64,000 nucleotides of DNA from Candidatus Omnitrophota bacterium (GCA_016196565.1 JACPXK010000006.1:1-64000); one strand, 5' to 3'. Positions 34,738 to 43,648 are shown, numbered from the stretch's first letter. The notes: a model not told the origin generated them from the sequence alone. Numbers and translations are program-made.

Positions 34738-35583
34738 CTATTTAGCACTATCAAAAAGCTTCTTAAAAACACCCATAAATCCTGACTGGGCGTCGGCCTC
34801 AACCTTATCGGTGAAACGTTCTTCCAAAAAAGCAAGAAGACGAAGCCACGCATCATCCGCCGATTCTTTATGATAAGTTTCCAAATGCAGGTCGTCGAAA
34901 AAAGGCGGCTTTGCGTTTTCATAAACTTGATTTTGGGCGTTAATCGTGTAACGCCTGAAACTCTTTTGAAGCTCTCTCATATTTTCCCGGTAAATCTGGT
35001 TTCCTTTTCCTCCCATAAAACATAAAACCGGACATTTGATTTTCCGGATTTGTTCTTGGGTCAGATCTTCTGGAAACCGGCCATAGAAGCAGACCGTAGC
35101 GGCCAGCTTAAGCTCGGACGCCGCAAGAAGTGCGTAATAGCCTCCCGAAAGCAGCCCCACAAAAGCGACTTTTTCCTTTGCCACATAGTCTTTGTTCATC
35201 AGTTTTTCAAACCGGTGTTTAATGGTATCCATGTCTTCTTCGGGAGAATAACGATTCAAAAACTCCTTGGCGATATGAGGAAGATTGGTGACATTCCCCC
35301 TAAAAAGGTCAATGGCCAAAACACAATATCCCTGCCTTGCCAATTTGCGGGTGAGAACCTTGACGTGATCGTTCAAACCCCATATGTCATGAAGCACGAT
35401 CACCACCGGTAATTTTCTGGCAACCTTCGGTTTGGCCAGAATATCAAGGGCCCCTTTTTCAAAGTCATACCGGATTTCGATCGTAACGTCTTTCATTAAG
35501 GACTTAAATTTTTCTAAGTAAACCGGATCGATTTGAACATCGGGCTCAATAAACTTTTTATGTTCTCGAATATCTTTATCCAT
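34738..35583 (-). CDS. Dienelactone-hydrolase-fold protein lacking the catalytic triad
   Basis: An alpha/beta-hydrolase of the DLH family, 281 residues from ATG 35583 (MDKDIREHKK); a longer frame upstream overlaps the preceding gene and looks spurious. Family landmarks are VIVLHDIWGLNDHVK, GYCVLAIDLFRG and the C-terminal ADDAWLRLLAFLEERF. The nucleophile elbow normally reads GxCxGG; here it is GLLSGG, with leucine at 145. The acid position near residue 194 reads GGKGNQI, where active enzymes have Asp, and the usual histidine loop (GHGF) reads AKPPFF. All three catalytic residues are therefore replaced. It is the last gene of the ABC-thyA-folA operon. Likely non-enzymatic; partner unknown. Confidence 0.8.
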   Translation of the reverse strand: MDKDIREHKKFIEPDVQIDPVYLEKFKSLMKDVTIEIRYDFEKGALDILAKPKVARKLPVVIVLHDIWGLNDHVKVLTRKLARQGYCVLAIDLFRGNVTNLPHIAKEFLNRYSPEEDMDTIKHRFEKLMNKDYVAKEKVAFVGLLSGGYYALLAASELKLAATVCFYGRFPEDLTQEQIRKIKCPVLCFMGGKGNQIYRENMRELQKSFRRYTINAQNQVYENAKPPFFDDLHLETYHKESADDAWLRLLAFLEERFTDKVEADAQSGFMGVFKKLFDSAK

Positions 35584-35602
35584 GATTTGCGACTGTCCTT
35601 TT

Positions 35603-36250
35603 TTAACCCATTCTTTCGTGGAGGAATTCAGACAAAGAATGGCATTGATAATAGGGATTATTTTTGAGTTCATTGCCGAGCGTGGAAGTAGGCTCGGCGG
35701 CATAATTGTGGCCGGGCAGCAGGATGACGCCTTCCCCGAGTTTGGCAAGGCGCTGAAGGCTTTCATACATTTGTTCCGCGTTCCCGCCGGGGAGATCACA
35801 GCGGCCGCAGGCGTTGATGAACAGGGTATCTCCGGAAACCAAGCGGTTACTGACAAGAAAACATTGAGAGCCGGGCGTATGCCCCGGCGTGTGAAGGAAA
35901 GTAATTTCCAAATCGCCCACTTTGATTTTGTGGCCCGAATCTACTTTTTCAAGATGGCTTTTCATCCCTTTTAAAAATTCCGCTTCGGCTTTATTCACAT
36001 AAACTTTGCCGCCGGTTTTTGCGATTAATTCTTCGACCCCGTTCACGTGATCAAAATGGGTGTGCGTCACAAGACCCCCGACTACCCTCATGCCGTCTTG
36101 CGCGGCAAGCCGGAGCACGCGGTCCACTTCCCATGCGGGATCGACCATCACGCATTCGCGCTTGTCTTGATCACCGATTAAATAGACAAAATTTTCCATC
36201 GGCCCGACTTCGATTTGTTTGAGATAAAGAGGGTTTTCCCCCGCTGTCAT
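35603..36250 (-). CDS. Metallo-beta-lactamase-fold hydrolase, glyoxalase II-like
   Basis: Zinc-dependent hydrolase of 215 residues. Metal ligands are THTHFDHVNG, the TPGHTPGSQ histidine, GDTLFINACGRCDLPGG (the bridging aspartate) and PGHNY. This pattern fits the glyoxalase II / thioesterase branch rather than true beta-lactamases. No signal peptide is seen, so it is cytoplasmic. Its ATG overlaps the folA stop. The exact thioester substrate cannot be read from the sequence. Confidence 0.88.
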   Translation of the reverse strand: MTAGENPLYLKQIEVGPMENFVYLIGDQDKRECVMVDPAWEVDRVLRLAAQDGMRVVGGLVTHTHFDHVNGVEELIAKTGGKVYVNKAEAEFLKGMKSHLEKVDSGHKIKVGDLEITFLHTPGHTPGSQCFLVSNRLVSGDTLFINACGRCDLPGGNAEQMYESLQRLAKLGEGVILLPGHNYAAEPTSTLGNELKNNPYYQCHSLSEFLHERMG

Positions 36251-36729
36251 GGCCGGCCCTTTTTAGTATTCGCGTAAAAAATCACTTCGATTTTCGGATT
36301 TTCCTGTAAAAGCGTTTTTGATTTTTCCTTGAAATAAGACGGCATTTCGGGATAAAAGGCATCGCCTTCATAATCTCCTTCGATATTTGTAAGATAAATT
36401 CCGTCGACTTTATCCATGGTTTGCCGGTATAAATTCTCTCCTCCGATAATATAAGCTTGAAAGGTGCGGACATTTTTCAAGGCTTCTTCCAGAGAAGCGG
36501 CGAATTGCAGGTCCGGAGAATTTTTTCGCGGGGTAGTGCTGAGCACAATATTCTCGCGACCCGGCAGAGGTTTGCCGATGCTTTCGAAAGTCTTTCTCCC
36601 CATGATAACAGTGCTTCCGGTTGTCAGCTGCTTAAAATGCTTCATGTCGGAAGAAAAATGCCAGGGAAGTTTATTATCTTTACCGATAACCCGGTTCTTC
36701 GCCATAGCCACCACATGATAAAGTTTCAT
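36247..36729 (-). CDS. folA: Dihydrofolate reductase
   Basis: Regenerates tetrahydrofolate after thymidylate synthesis. The 160 residues start at ATG 36729 (MKLYHVVAMAKNRVIGKDN), with AAAGGA about seven bases upstream. Motifs are LPWHFSSDMKHFKQLT, VIMGRKTFESIGKPLPGREN and YIIGGENLYRQ. The residue after LPWH is typical and no insertion is seen. It lies 10 bases after thyA, the common folate pair. Confidence 0.96.
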   Translation of the reverse strand: MKLYHVVAMAKNRVIGKDNKLPWHFSSDMKHFKQLTTGSTVIMGRKTFESIGKPLPGRENIVLSTTPRKNSPDLQFAASLEEALKNVRTFQAYIIGGENLYRQTMDKVDGIYLTNIEGDYEGDAFYPEMPSYFKEKSKTLLQENPKIEVIFYANTKKGRP

Positions 36730-36739
36730 GAAAATTCCT

Positions 36740-37534
36740 TTAAACCGCGACGGGCGCTTTGATAGCAGGATGAGGATCGTAACCTTCGAGGGTAAAGTCC
36801 TCAAAATGAAAATAAAAAATGTCTTTCACGCTTGCGTTGAGATGCATTTTGGGCAGCGGACGCGGCGCACGGCCAAGCTGCAAACGCACTTGTTCCAAAT
36901 GATTCAAATAAATATGCACGTCCCCGAAGGTATGAATAAATTCCCCCACGCCCAGCCCGGTGACCTGGGCAATCATCATGGTTAAAAGCGCGTAAGAGGC
37001 AATATTAAAAGGCACGCCGAGAAAGGCATCGGCGCTTCGCTGATAAAGCTGGCAGCTTAATTTTCCGCCCTCCACATAAAACTGAAAAAGACAGTGGCAA
37101 GGCGGAAGTTTCATACGTTCCACATCCCCGACATTCCAGGCGCTTACAATCAAACGGCGGCTGTCGGGATTCGTTTTAATCATCCGGATAAGTTCCGCGA
37201 TTTGATCCACTTTGCGTCCGTCCGCCGTTTCCCATGAGCGCCACTGCTTGGCATATACCGGCCCCAAATCCCCCTTTTCGTCCGCCCATTCATTCCAAAT
37301 CGAAACGCCGTGATCTTTAAGGTATTGAATGTTGGTGTCTCCGCGCAAAAACCAGAGAAGCTCATAAATGACGGATTTGGTGTGGACTTTTTTGGTGGTG
37401 AGAAGCGGAAAACCTTCGTTCAAGTCAAAGCGCATTTGATAGCCGAAGGTGCTGATGGTGCCCACCCCCGTGCGGTCTTTTTTTTCTTTGCCTTGATTTA
37501 GAATATGTTCGAGAAGCCCAAGATAAGGACGCAT
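36740..37534 (-). CDS. thyA: Thymidylate synthase
   Basis: Methylates dUMP to dTMP with methylene-tetrahydrofolate. The 264 residues contain the catalytic cysteine region [20 protein letters not shown] followed by [20 protein letters not shown] and the C-terminal landmark [18 protein letters not shown]. Length equals that of E. coli ThyA. It is followed closely by folA, whose product it needs. Confidence 0.98.
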   Translation of the reverse strand: MRPYLGLLEHILNQGKEKKDRTGVGTISTFGYQMRFDLNEGFPLLTTKKVHTKSVIYELLWFLRGDTNIQYLKDHGVSIWNEWADEKGDLGPVYAKQWRSWETADGRKVDQIAELIRMIKTNPDSRRLIVSAWNVGDVERMKLPPCHCLFQFYVEGGKLSCQLYQRSADAFLGVPFNIASYALLTMMIAQVTGLGVGEFIHTFGDVHIYLNHLEQVRLQLGRAPRPLPKMHLNASVKDIFYFHFEDFTLEGYDPHPAIKAPVAV

Positions 37535-37549
37535 AGGGAAGGTATTATA

Positions 37550-39292
37550 CTACTGCTTAAGATTCATGAAAACCGGGGATATCGCGACTTGTTTTCCGGC
37601 CTTTTGAGCCTCCACGGCCTGTCGTGCGACTTCGAGATTGTGGCTCAGTTCTTTATTTTCAGGATAAAGCTCGCGGGCCTTTTCCAGATAAGGAATGGCC
37701 TCTTCGGGCTTTCCTTCCTCCAAAAAACTAATGCCCATATTATTGAGGGCGCCCAAATGTTTCGAATTGCCGGCTAATGCCATGCGGTAATGATTTCTCG
37801 CAATTTCGATTTGGCCATGACGATGCATGACCGAACCAAGGCTATTCTGGGCATCGGCATAACTTGGCTTTAAACCGATGGCATTCACAAAATAAGGAAT
37901 GGCTTCTTGATCTTTGTCATGTTCGCGGTAATAAGTGGCCAAATTATAATGGGCCCGGTAATTCTCCGGCCTTTGCCGAAGTACATCCTTCCAAATCATT
38001 TCTTCGTTTTTGTAATCCTGATTTCTCGCCCAAGTCATCGCCGTCAATAAACCGGCCAAAGTAAAAACCGGAATAAGAAAAAATACGGGTTTGATCCGGG
38101 TTTGAAAGAGACGGTAAAAAGCGGCCACGGTAAAACTGACAAGTCCCGCCAAAGGAAGATACATTCGATGTTCGGCGGCTAAATCGAGTAAAGGAAAAAT
38201 GCTGGAAGTGGGCGCGAGAATCAGAAAAAACCATACGCCGCAAAAGCTTGCGGGATTTTTTTTCCAGAAAGCCCAAAGGGATGCCATGGCCAAAGACCCC
38301 ACAACCGTCGAGGGAAGAAGAATATCTTCAAGATCGACGGCCACGGGCCAAAGATAATCAAAACAAAGCGGAAAAGGGACTATGGAGAGTTTTAAATAAT
38401 GAAGGATGACTCCCGGTTGTGTCCGCAAATATTCCCAGGGACTAATGCCCATGGCAAAACCCATGGATTCGCTCGCCGTAAGCGGCAAGCCGGTAAAAAG
38501 CATGTACCAACTGGAAAAAAGAGCGCCGTAAAATATGATTTTGTTTTTTACGGCTCTCATGAAAGACCCGGAAATAAACAGACGGTCATAAGCAAGAATC
38601 ATCAAAGGCGCCGTAGCCATGATTTCTTTACTCATTTGGCCGAGAATGCAGGAAAGAACAGCCGATATTTTCCATCCCCAGGAATGATTTCCTTCTTCGG
38701 AGCGTATGAAGCTGTAAAGCGTAGCTAGATAAAAAAATCCCATGAGTGATTCCTGCCTTTGCACCGTATAAGTTACCGCTTGGGTGGCCAGAGGATGAAC
38801 CAGCCAAAGAAGGGCGGTGGAGAAAGCAAGGACGTCATCCTGAGCGTAGCGAAGGATCTCATTACGAGATTCTTCGGCCTTTGGCCTCAGCCCATGACTT
38901 TCATTAGATAATTTATGGGAAGTCAGGGCAGTCCCCTTGTGGGGCAGAATGACGGTGGATAATGTTTTTCTCACAATTTCAAAAATCAAAAAAGAATTGC
39001 AGATATGAATCATGAGATTGACGAAGTGATAACCCCAGAGGGTCTCCCCGTGCAAAAAATAATTCAGCGCGAAAGTTAAATTGGTAAGCGAACGTTTGAG
39101 CCAGATACCTTGGGACCAAACCGGGGGTCTGTGGATGAAGTCATTGCCGGTAAGAATAATGGACCGGTCATCGAAAATAAAAGGAACGGAAAAACTATTT
39201 TGATAAGCAAGAAATCCGAAAACGGCCAGGAGGAGAAAAATAAGGATATGGATTTTTCCGGGAAGGGCTTCAGACCGGTTTGGAAGATTCAT
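37550..39292 (-). CDS. Multi-pass membrane TPR protein, O-mannosyltransferase-like
   Basis: A 580-residue protein with about ten membrane helices and a C-terminal block of three to four TPRs (EAIPYFVNAIGLKPSYADAQ, LGSVMHRHGQIEIARNHYRM, GISFLEEGKPEEAIPYLEKA). The early FIFDDRSIILTGND, with its acidic pair, resembles GT-C transferases of the TMTC/PMT type, which use lipid-linked sugars. Residues about 112-153 (HKGTALTSHK to EILRYAQDDV) are encoded by dispersed repeat sequence at 38834-38955 and lie in a loop between membrane helices. It overlaps the DUF4340 gene by 23 bases. Glycosyl transfer is inferred from fold resemblance only. Confidence 0.7.
   Translation of the reverse strand: MNLPNRSEALPGKIHILIFLLLAVFGFLAYQNSFSVPFIFDDRSIILTGNDFIHRPPVWSQGIWLKRSLTNLTFALNYFLHGETLWGYHFVNLMIHICNSFLIFEIVRKTLSTVILPHKGTALTSHKLSNESHGLRPKAEESRNEILRYAQDDVLAFSTALLWLVHPLATQAVTYTVQRQESLMGFFYLATLYSFIRSEEGNHSWGWKISAVLSCILGQMSKEIMATAPLMILAYDRLFISGSFMRAVKNKIIFYGALFSSWYMLFTGLPLTASESMGFAMGISPWEYLRTQPGVILHYLKLSIVPFPLCFDYLWPVAVDLEDILLPSTVVGSLAMASLWAFWKKNPASFCGVWFFLILAPTSSIFPLLDLAAEHRMYLPLAGLVSFTVAAFYRLFQTRIKPVFFLIPVFTLAGLLTAMTWARNQDYKNEEMIWKDVLRQRPENYRAHYNLATYYREHDKDQEAIPYFVNAIGLKPSYADAQNSLGSVMHRHGQIEIARNHYRMALAGNSKHLGALNNMGISFLEEGKPEEAIPYLEKARELYPENKELSHNLEVARQAVEAQKAGKQVAISPVFMNLKQ
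38834..38898. repeat. REP-like element read in frame inside the TPR membrane protein
   Basis: GTCATCCTGAGCGTAGCGAAGGATCT followed by a short gap and a degenerate inverted copy ending CTCAGCCCATGAC. The opposite-strand reading gives in-frame EILRYAQDDV and neighbouring residues. A related, better preserved copy is at 42829-42890. Confidence 0.8.
38921..38945. repeat. Degenerate palindrome next to the REP-like element
   Basis: Around AGTCCCCTTGTGGGGCA the sequence resembles a decayed member of the 19-bp palindrome family (AAGGGGACTGCCCT on the minus strand). It is read in frame as HKGTALT in the TPR membrane protein. It does not keep the 9-1-9 geometry. Confidence 0.4.
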
Positions 39293-40292
39293 CCGGCTTC
39301 GTTTCCGTCAAAAAATATTTGTCATCGCGGTCCATTGTTTCAAAATAATAATGAGAGGCTTTAAAAACCACGGGCTCGGTTGAAACCTTGACGAAATAGT
39401 CCTGGGTGTCCGCCTCTTTGGCACCGCGGGTGATCATCGTATTCTCTCCGGAAACACTCGTAAGCTTCATTTGCCAATCGGTTTTTTCAAACCCATAGTC
39501 TTGCGCCTCGGGATTCAGGACTTTCAAGGCCTTCCAAAGCTTGAGATTGCTCAGGAAACCTTTGATCTTTTCTTGATCCGGTCTTCCTGGAACATTTTCC
39601 CGGGTAAATTTCCAGGGATTTTCAGTATCCGCGGAATCACGAAGAAGACTCAAAACCACATTCCCCTTGCCCTCGAAAAAACGCTCGATTTCGATTTGTT
39701 TGATTTGATCGATCGCAAGCGGAGCAATTTTTACATTCGCCCAAAACTCATTTTTAAGCTGGCCAAGGGCCGGGTCTCCCCCAATACCGATCAAAGCAAA
39801 AATATCCGTGCTGACCCAATAAACGGCTTCAAGACCGGGCAAACGCAGAAAGACGGCACTCTCAAAAGACGGCTTTTTCTGCCCTAAAAGAACCGTTAAA
39901 AGGACGTTTTGAGTTTGATCTTTTAAAACAATGCGGTAGGCCTCTTCATCGGTAATGCCAAAATCCCCGAAAAGATTTTTGTCTTTGGCGCGAACCTCGC
40001 CTTTGGCTTGGCGGATTTCGTCCAAAAATTTATTCACCTTTTCAAAGTCCGCGTGGGCGCTCCAAAGACCGGGGATTTTCCACATTCCATTTTCCCGGAT
40101 GATTTTGACGGCGGACGTTTCTTTGCCTTTGACGAGTTCAATTTCCGTCACGGCGTCTCGATCAAAAGAAAGATTCAGCGGAGCATAAAGCTCAGCCGAA
40201 AGCTCCACGGGTTTTTGAAATTTCCGTACTGCCACCCCAACAAGGAGCAAAATAAAAATAACCGATAAAATAATGATTTGTTTGAATTTCAT
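39270..40292 (-). CDS. DUF4340-domain protein, accessory to the ABC transporter
   Basis: A 340-residue protein with one N-terminal membrane anchor (QIIILSVIFILLLVGVAV) and a long extracytoplasmic beta-rich domain of the DUF4340 type (ELVKGKETSAVKIIRENGMW, WSAHADFEKVNKFLDEIRQA). DUF4340 genes commonly sit beside GldA/GldG-type ABC genes, as here: it overlaps the permease fusion by four bases. Its function in that transporter is not established. Confidence 0.8.
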   Translation of the reverse strand: MKFKQIIILSVIFILLLVGVAVRKFQKPVELSAELYAPLNLSFDRDAVTEIELVKGKETSAVKIIRENGMWKIPGLWSAHADFEKVNKFLDEIRQAKGEVRAKDKNLFGDFGITDEEAYRIVLKDQTQNVLLTVLLGQKKPSFESAVFLRLPGLEAVYWVSTDIFALIGIGGDPALGQLKNEFWANVKIAPLAIDQIKQIEIERFFEGKGNVVLSLLRDSADTENPWKFTRENVPGRPDQEKIKGFLSNLKLWKALKVLNPEAQDYGFEKTDWQMKLTSVSGENTMITRGAKEADTQDYFVKVSTEPVVFKASHYYFETMDRDDKYFLTETKPDESSKPV

Positions 40293-42817
40293 ACGCCGGC
40301 GGCAGCCAGAGATTTTTTAAACTTTTCTTTCAAACGATGCCGGTACAAAATCCGGAAAGCCCCGAACGCCCCGATGATAAAAGGAATTAAAAGAGTGACA
40401 ACAAATCGCCAGCCTACCTTAGCCGCCGGCGAAACAAAACCAAGGGAACGGTCGACCGGTTGTTTGGCCCTGATGGAAATAAGCTCATCCCCCAAGGTCA
40501 AAATATCCATGCTATTGATTAAAAAATTCAAATGACCGCCGCTTTGAACCAGGCGTTTTTGAAACATGGTAGCCGCACCGGTAAGAATAAATTTTCCCGG
40601 AGCCGGCTTCAAAGTTTCGATTTTTCCTTCTGCTTTTACCGGCTGGCTCGCGGCGGATTCCGTCCCGGGCTGAGGAGTTTCTGGTTTGGGAAGTTCCTGC
40701 CAATCCGGGACGGGTTTGCCTTCATAAATATTTTTAAACTGCCCTTCCGCCATCACCGCCAGAGGGAAGGGACCGATTTTGCTATCCGCATTCGGTTCAA
40801 GATTTTCGGGGCTGAAAGTCCAGGGCTGGAAAGAAACGGTCCAGGATTTGGGGCTTGATTCGAAAAGTTTTTCGACTTTAAGATTCTGGGATTTTATTTT
40901 TTCATCGTTTAAAACGAGCGGTGCTCCCCAAAGATAAAAAAGCGCGCCGAGGCGGGACGTGATGGAAAGATCAGGATTCATTTGGGAAGATGGAATTAGG
41001 ATCTGAATGGGAAGCCTCACGGGAATGGTGACGGGAATAACACCGAAGGCGGTGCCTCCCGCAATATTGATAATGTCATTTTGTTCGTCCGCCAGGATTT
41101 TTTCTTCCGCCTCAAATCCCCATTCCCCAATCAAAGCATTGACGCCGGCATTTTTCGGGGTTGGAATAACTTCCAAAGTCCCGCTCGCGGCCTGATATTG
41201 ATAATCATAATTTTGCACGGCCATGAAAAGAGAGCCGCCCTCGACAAGAAAGCGGTTGATTTCATATTTTTGGCGTTCGGTCAGAACCGGCGGTTCAAAA
41301 ATCACAAGGGTCTTTGTCCCGGGCGGAATCGTTTCTTTTTCCGTAAGATTAATTCGGGCGACCTCATAACCTTCATAAACAAGGCCCATGGAAACAATTT
41401 CGTACTCATCGTCCCGGTAACCCGAAGGAACTTGAGCGCCGAGTTGGGCAAAAAGGGCCTTCATCTGCGGATCCACGGACTTTTCCGTATACGGGGCTAT
41501 CAAGGCAATTTTGGGAGTTTGATCCAAGGTCATGCGGTAAATTCTTGAAAGGATCAAATATTCGAGTTCATACAAATTGGCGGGCATAAGGCGCCCAAGA
41601 ATTTCTTCCGGTTTTTCTTTATAAGCTAAACTCATCGAGGCATAAACCAGGCGGACCCCTACTTGATCGGCTTCAATGGATTCCACCTGAAAAGGCTGTA
41701 TGCCTTTCTGGGAAATTTGTTCTTCCAACGATCCTTCGTTTTGCGGGCCGTTTTCGGGACGAGGGGCAGCTTCCATATGAAAAATCTTATATTGGAATTT
41801 TCCTTGCGATACGGCTCTCAGTTCATCCAATTTGTCCGTGATATCGCGTTCCAAAGTTTTCATGCCGGCCGGCATTTTTTCGGACGGTGAAATATAAAGC
41901 TTGGCCGTCACAGGGGCTTTTAAAGCGTGCAGGATTTTTTTTGTCGCCGGGGAAACGGTATAAATCTTTCCTTCGGTCAAATCAAAACGGCCCAAAGGAA
42001 TCCCCGATAAAAACCAATTGGAAACGAGGAAAATTCCGGCTGAAATCAAAACCGCGCCGGAAAATAGGGCTGCGGCTTTGGGACGCATACGGCTTTCGAG
42101 CCAAAATCCGTTCAGCACAAGAAATACCGCCGTTCCGATGAGAAAGTACAAAGTATCTTTAAAATCAATCACCCCGCGGGCGAAGGACTCATAATGGGAA
42201 AGACAACCCAGAAAATGATTCAGCCATGTCCCCAAACCGGGGATCCAGCCGTCGACGGTGGCGGCGATAAAATCCGATCCTATTAATAGAAGGCCGTGGC
42301 CGATAACCATGGTCAGGATAAAAGCCACGATTTGGTCCCGGCAAAGCCCGGAAATAAAAATCCCGATGGCCAGAAAAAAAGCGCCTAAAAGCAAAACCCC
42401 TAAATAGGCGGCCGCAATCGCTCCAAGATCGGGCTTACCCAGGACTATGAGCATCATAGGAATGGCCAAGGTCGCTGCCAATGCGACCATGTAAAAAACC
42501 AGGCTGGCCAAAAATTTGCCCAAAACAAGTTCTTCGGTGCGCATGGGAAAAGTCAGAAGAAGCTCGAGGGTGTTGCCTCTTCTTTCTTCGGCCCAAAGCC
42601 GCATGCTGACGGCCGGCAGAAAAATCGCCAAAAGATAAGGGAGTATGGAAAAAAATGAACGCATATCGGCATGGCCGATTAGAAAAAAGGAACTCATGAA
42701 AAACCCGCCGTTTAAAAGAACAAAAACGGCGATAAAAATATAGGCAATGCTGGAATTAAAATAGGAAGCGATTTCGCGGCGGAAAACTGTGGTGACGGGG
42801 CAAGGTTTCGCGCTCAT
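40289..42817 (-). CDS. ABC-2 permease fused to a GldG-like extracytoplasmic domain
   Basis: An 842-residue fusion. Residues 1-250 are an ABC-2 permease with about six helices (REIASYFNSSIAYIFIAVFV, MRLWAEERRGNTLELLLTFP). Another helix (about 253-275) leads into a large extracytoplasmic domain of the GldG type, beginning GRFDLTEGKIYTVSPATKKI and containing KTLVIFEPPVLTERQKYEIN and LVEGGSLFMAVQNYD. A Pro/Glu/Ala linker and a last helix (VGWRFVVTLLIPFIIGAF) close the protein. In Bacteroidetes these parts are separate GldF and GldG proteins of the gliding ABC complex; here they are one chain. No other gliding genes are present. Confidence 0.85.
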   Translation of the reverse strand: MSAKPCPVTTVFRREIASYFNSSIAYIFIAVFVLLNGGFFMSSFFLIGHADMRSFFSILPYLLAIFLPAVSMRLWAEERRGNTLELLLTFPMRTEELVLGKFLASLVFYMVALAATLAIPMMLIVLGKPDLGAIAAAYLGVLLLGAFFLAIGIFISGLCRDQIVAFILTMVIGHGLLLIGSDFIAATVDGWIPGLGTWLNHFLGCLSHYESFARGVIDFKDTLYFLIGTAVFLVLNGFWLESRMRPKAAALFSGAVLISAGIFLVSNWFLSGIPLGRFDLTEGKIYTVSPATKKILHALKAPVTAKLYISPSEKMPAGMKTLERDITDKLDELRAVSQGKFQYKIFHMEAAPRPENGPQNEGSLEEQISQKGIQPFQVESIEADQVGVRLVYASMSLAYKEKPEEILGRLMPANLYELEYLILSRIYRMTLDQTPKIALIAPYTEKSVDPQMKALFAQLGAQVPSGYRDDEYEIVSMGLVYEGYEVARINLTEKETIPPGTKTLVIFEPPVLTERQKYEINRFLVEGGSLFMAVQNYDYQYQAASGTLEVIPTPKNAGVNALIGEWGFEAEEKILADEQNDIINIAGGTAFGVIPVTIPVRLPIQILIPSSQMNPDLSITSRLGALFYLWGAPLVLNDEKIKSQNLKVEKLFESSPKSWTVSFQPWTFSPENLEPNADSKIGPFPLAVMAEGQFKNIYEGKPVPDWQELPKPETPQPGTESAASQPVKAEGKIETLKPAPGKFILTGAATMFQKRLVQSGGHLNFLINSMDILTLGDELISIRAKQPVDRSLGFVSPAAKVGWRFVVTLLIPFIIGAFGAFRILYRHRLKEKFKKSLAAAGV

Positions 42818-43632
42818 ATTCTACCCTCGTCATCCTGAGGGCCGACAGGCCCGAAGGATCTCTGAGATCCTTCGCTACGCTCAGGATGACGTGATTCCTT
42901 AGGAACGAGAAGAGAAATAAAAATATCTTCCAGGCTTAACGGATCTTTGGTTTCGCCCTTTTGCCGGACTTCTTGGGCAAGCTCTGCTTGAGTTCCTTCC
43001 GCCACGATTTTTCCTTCATGAATAATTACAATGCGGTCGGCCAGGGCCTCGACTTCCTGCAAAATATGCGTGGAAAAAATAATCGTTTTATCTTTGGCAA
43101 GGCTTTTGATCAAATCCCGTATCCCGATAATTTGAAGCGGATCAAGCCCGGAAGTCGGTTCGTCCAAAATCAAAACACTGGGGTCGTGAATAAGGGCCTG
43201 GGCAAGCCCGACCCGCTGCCGGTATCCCTTGGAAATTTCAGACAGTCCGTGTTTGGCAATGGATTTAATGCCGAGAACCTCCTTTAACCAATCGATGCGC
43301 GACTTCAAAGCACTGCCCGAAATGCCCCGCGCCCGGCCGACAAAAGAAAGGTATTCGTCCACCAGCATATCCAGATAAAGAGGGGCGGTTTCGGGGAGAT
43401 AGCCGATTCTGTGGCGCACCTCGATAGGATTTTCCAAAATATCAAAACCTTCCACTTGAGCCGTCCCGGAGGTCGGAAAAAGGTAAGTGGTAAGAATGCG
43501 CATGAGGGTGGTTTTGCCGGCACCGTTGGGCCCGAGAAGGCCCAGGATTTCCCCTTTTTGAGCCTGAAAGGAAATGCCGGAAAGGGCGCTTGATTTTCCG
43601 TAAACCATGCTTATGGATTTAACATCGATCAT
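42814..43632 (-). CDS. ABC transporter ATPase, GldA-like, with repeat-derived C-terminus
   Basis: ATP-binding subunit for the permease fusion. The 272 residues show Walker A GLLGPNGAGKTTLMRIL, signature LSEISKGYRQRVGLAQAL, Walker B VLILDEPTSGLDP and the switch histidine in FSTHILQEVE. The last 25 or so residues (ESRHPERSEGSQRSF onward) come from an inverted-repeat element at 42829-42890 and have no counterpart in the family. The stop overlaps the permease start (ATGA), so the element has been accommodated in frame without breaking coupling. It is the first gene of its operon. Confidence 0.92.
   Translation of the reverse strand: MIDVKSISMVYGKSSALSGISFQAQKGEILGLLGPNGAGKTTLMRILTTYLFPTSGTAQVEGFDILENPIEVRHRIGYLPETAPLYLDMLVDEYLSFVGRARGISGSALKSRIDWLKEVLGIKSIAKHGLSEISKGYRQRVGLAQALIHDPSVLILDEPTSGLDPLQIIGIRDLIKSLAKDKTIIFSTHILQEVEALADRIVIIHEGKIVAEGTQAELAQEVRQKGETKDPLSLEDIFISLLVPKESRHPERSEGSQRSFGPVGPQDDEGRI
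42829..42890. repeat. REP-like inverted-repeat element at the end of the ABC ATPase gene
   Basis: The outer arms GTCATCCTGAG (42829-42839) and CTCAGGATGAC (42880-42890) are exact inverted copies, as are the inner CGAAGGATCT and AGATCCTTCG. The left half also contains GGCC-GACA-GGCC, a small hairpin of its own. The minus-strand translation gives RHPERSEGSQRS, a peptide familiar from many environmental genomes that carry this repeat family. Confidence 0.9.
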
Positions 43633-43642
43633 GGTAAGCCGT

Positions 43643-43648
43643 ATTCTA
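43643..43648 (-). promoter_or_regulatory. Possible extended -10 promoter for the ABC operon
   Basis: On the minus strand TGTTAGAAT matches an extended -10 (TGn-TAGAAT) only about ten bases before the ATG at 43632, which would make the ATPase mRNA almost leaderless. The -35 region is weak. Weak evidence. Confidence 0.3.

Noticed and set aside
34738..35856. 372-residue version of the dienelactone-hydrolase-like protein
   Set aside because: The first 91 residues overlap the metallo-beta-lactamase gene and have no family similarity; ATG 35583 matches the DLH start.
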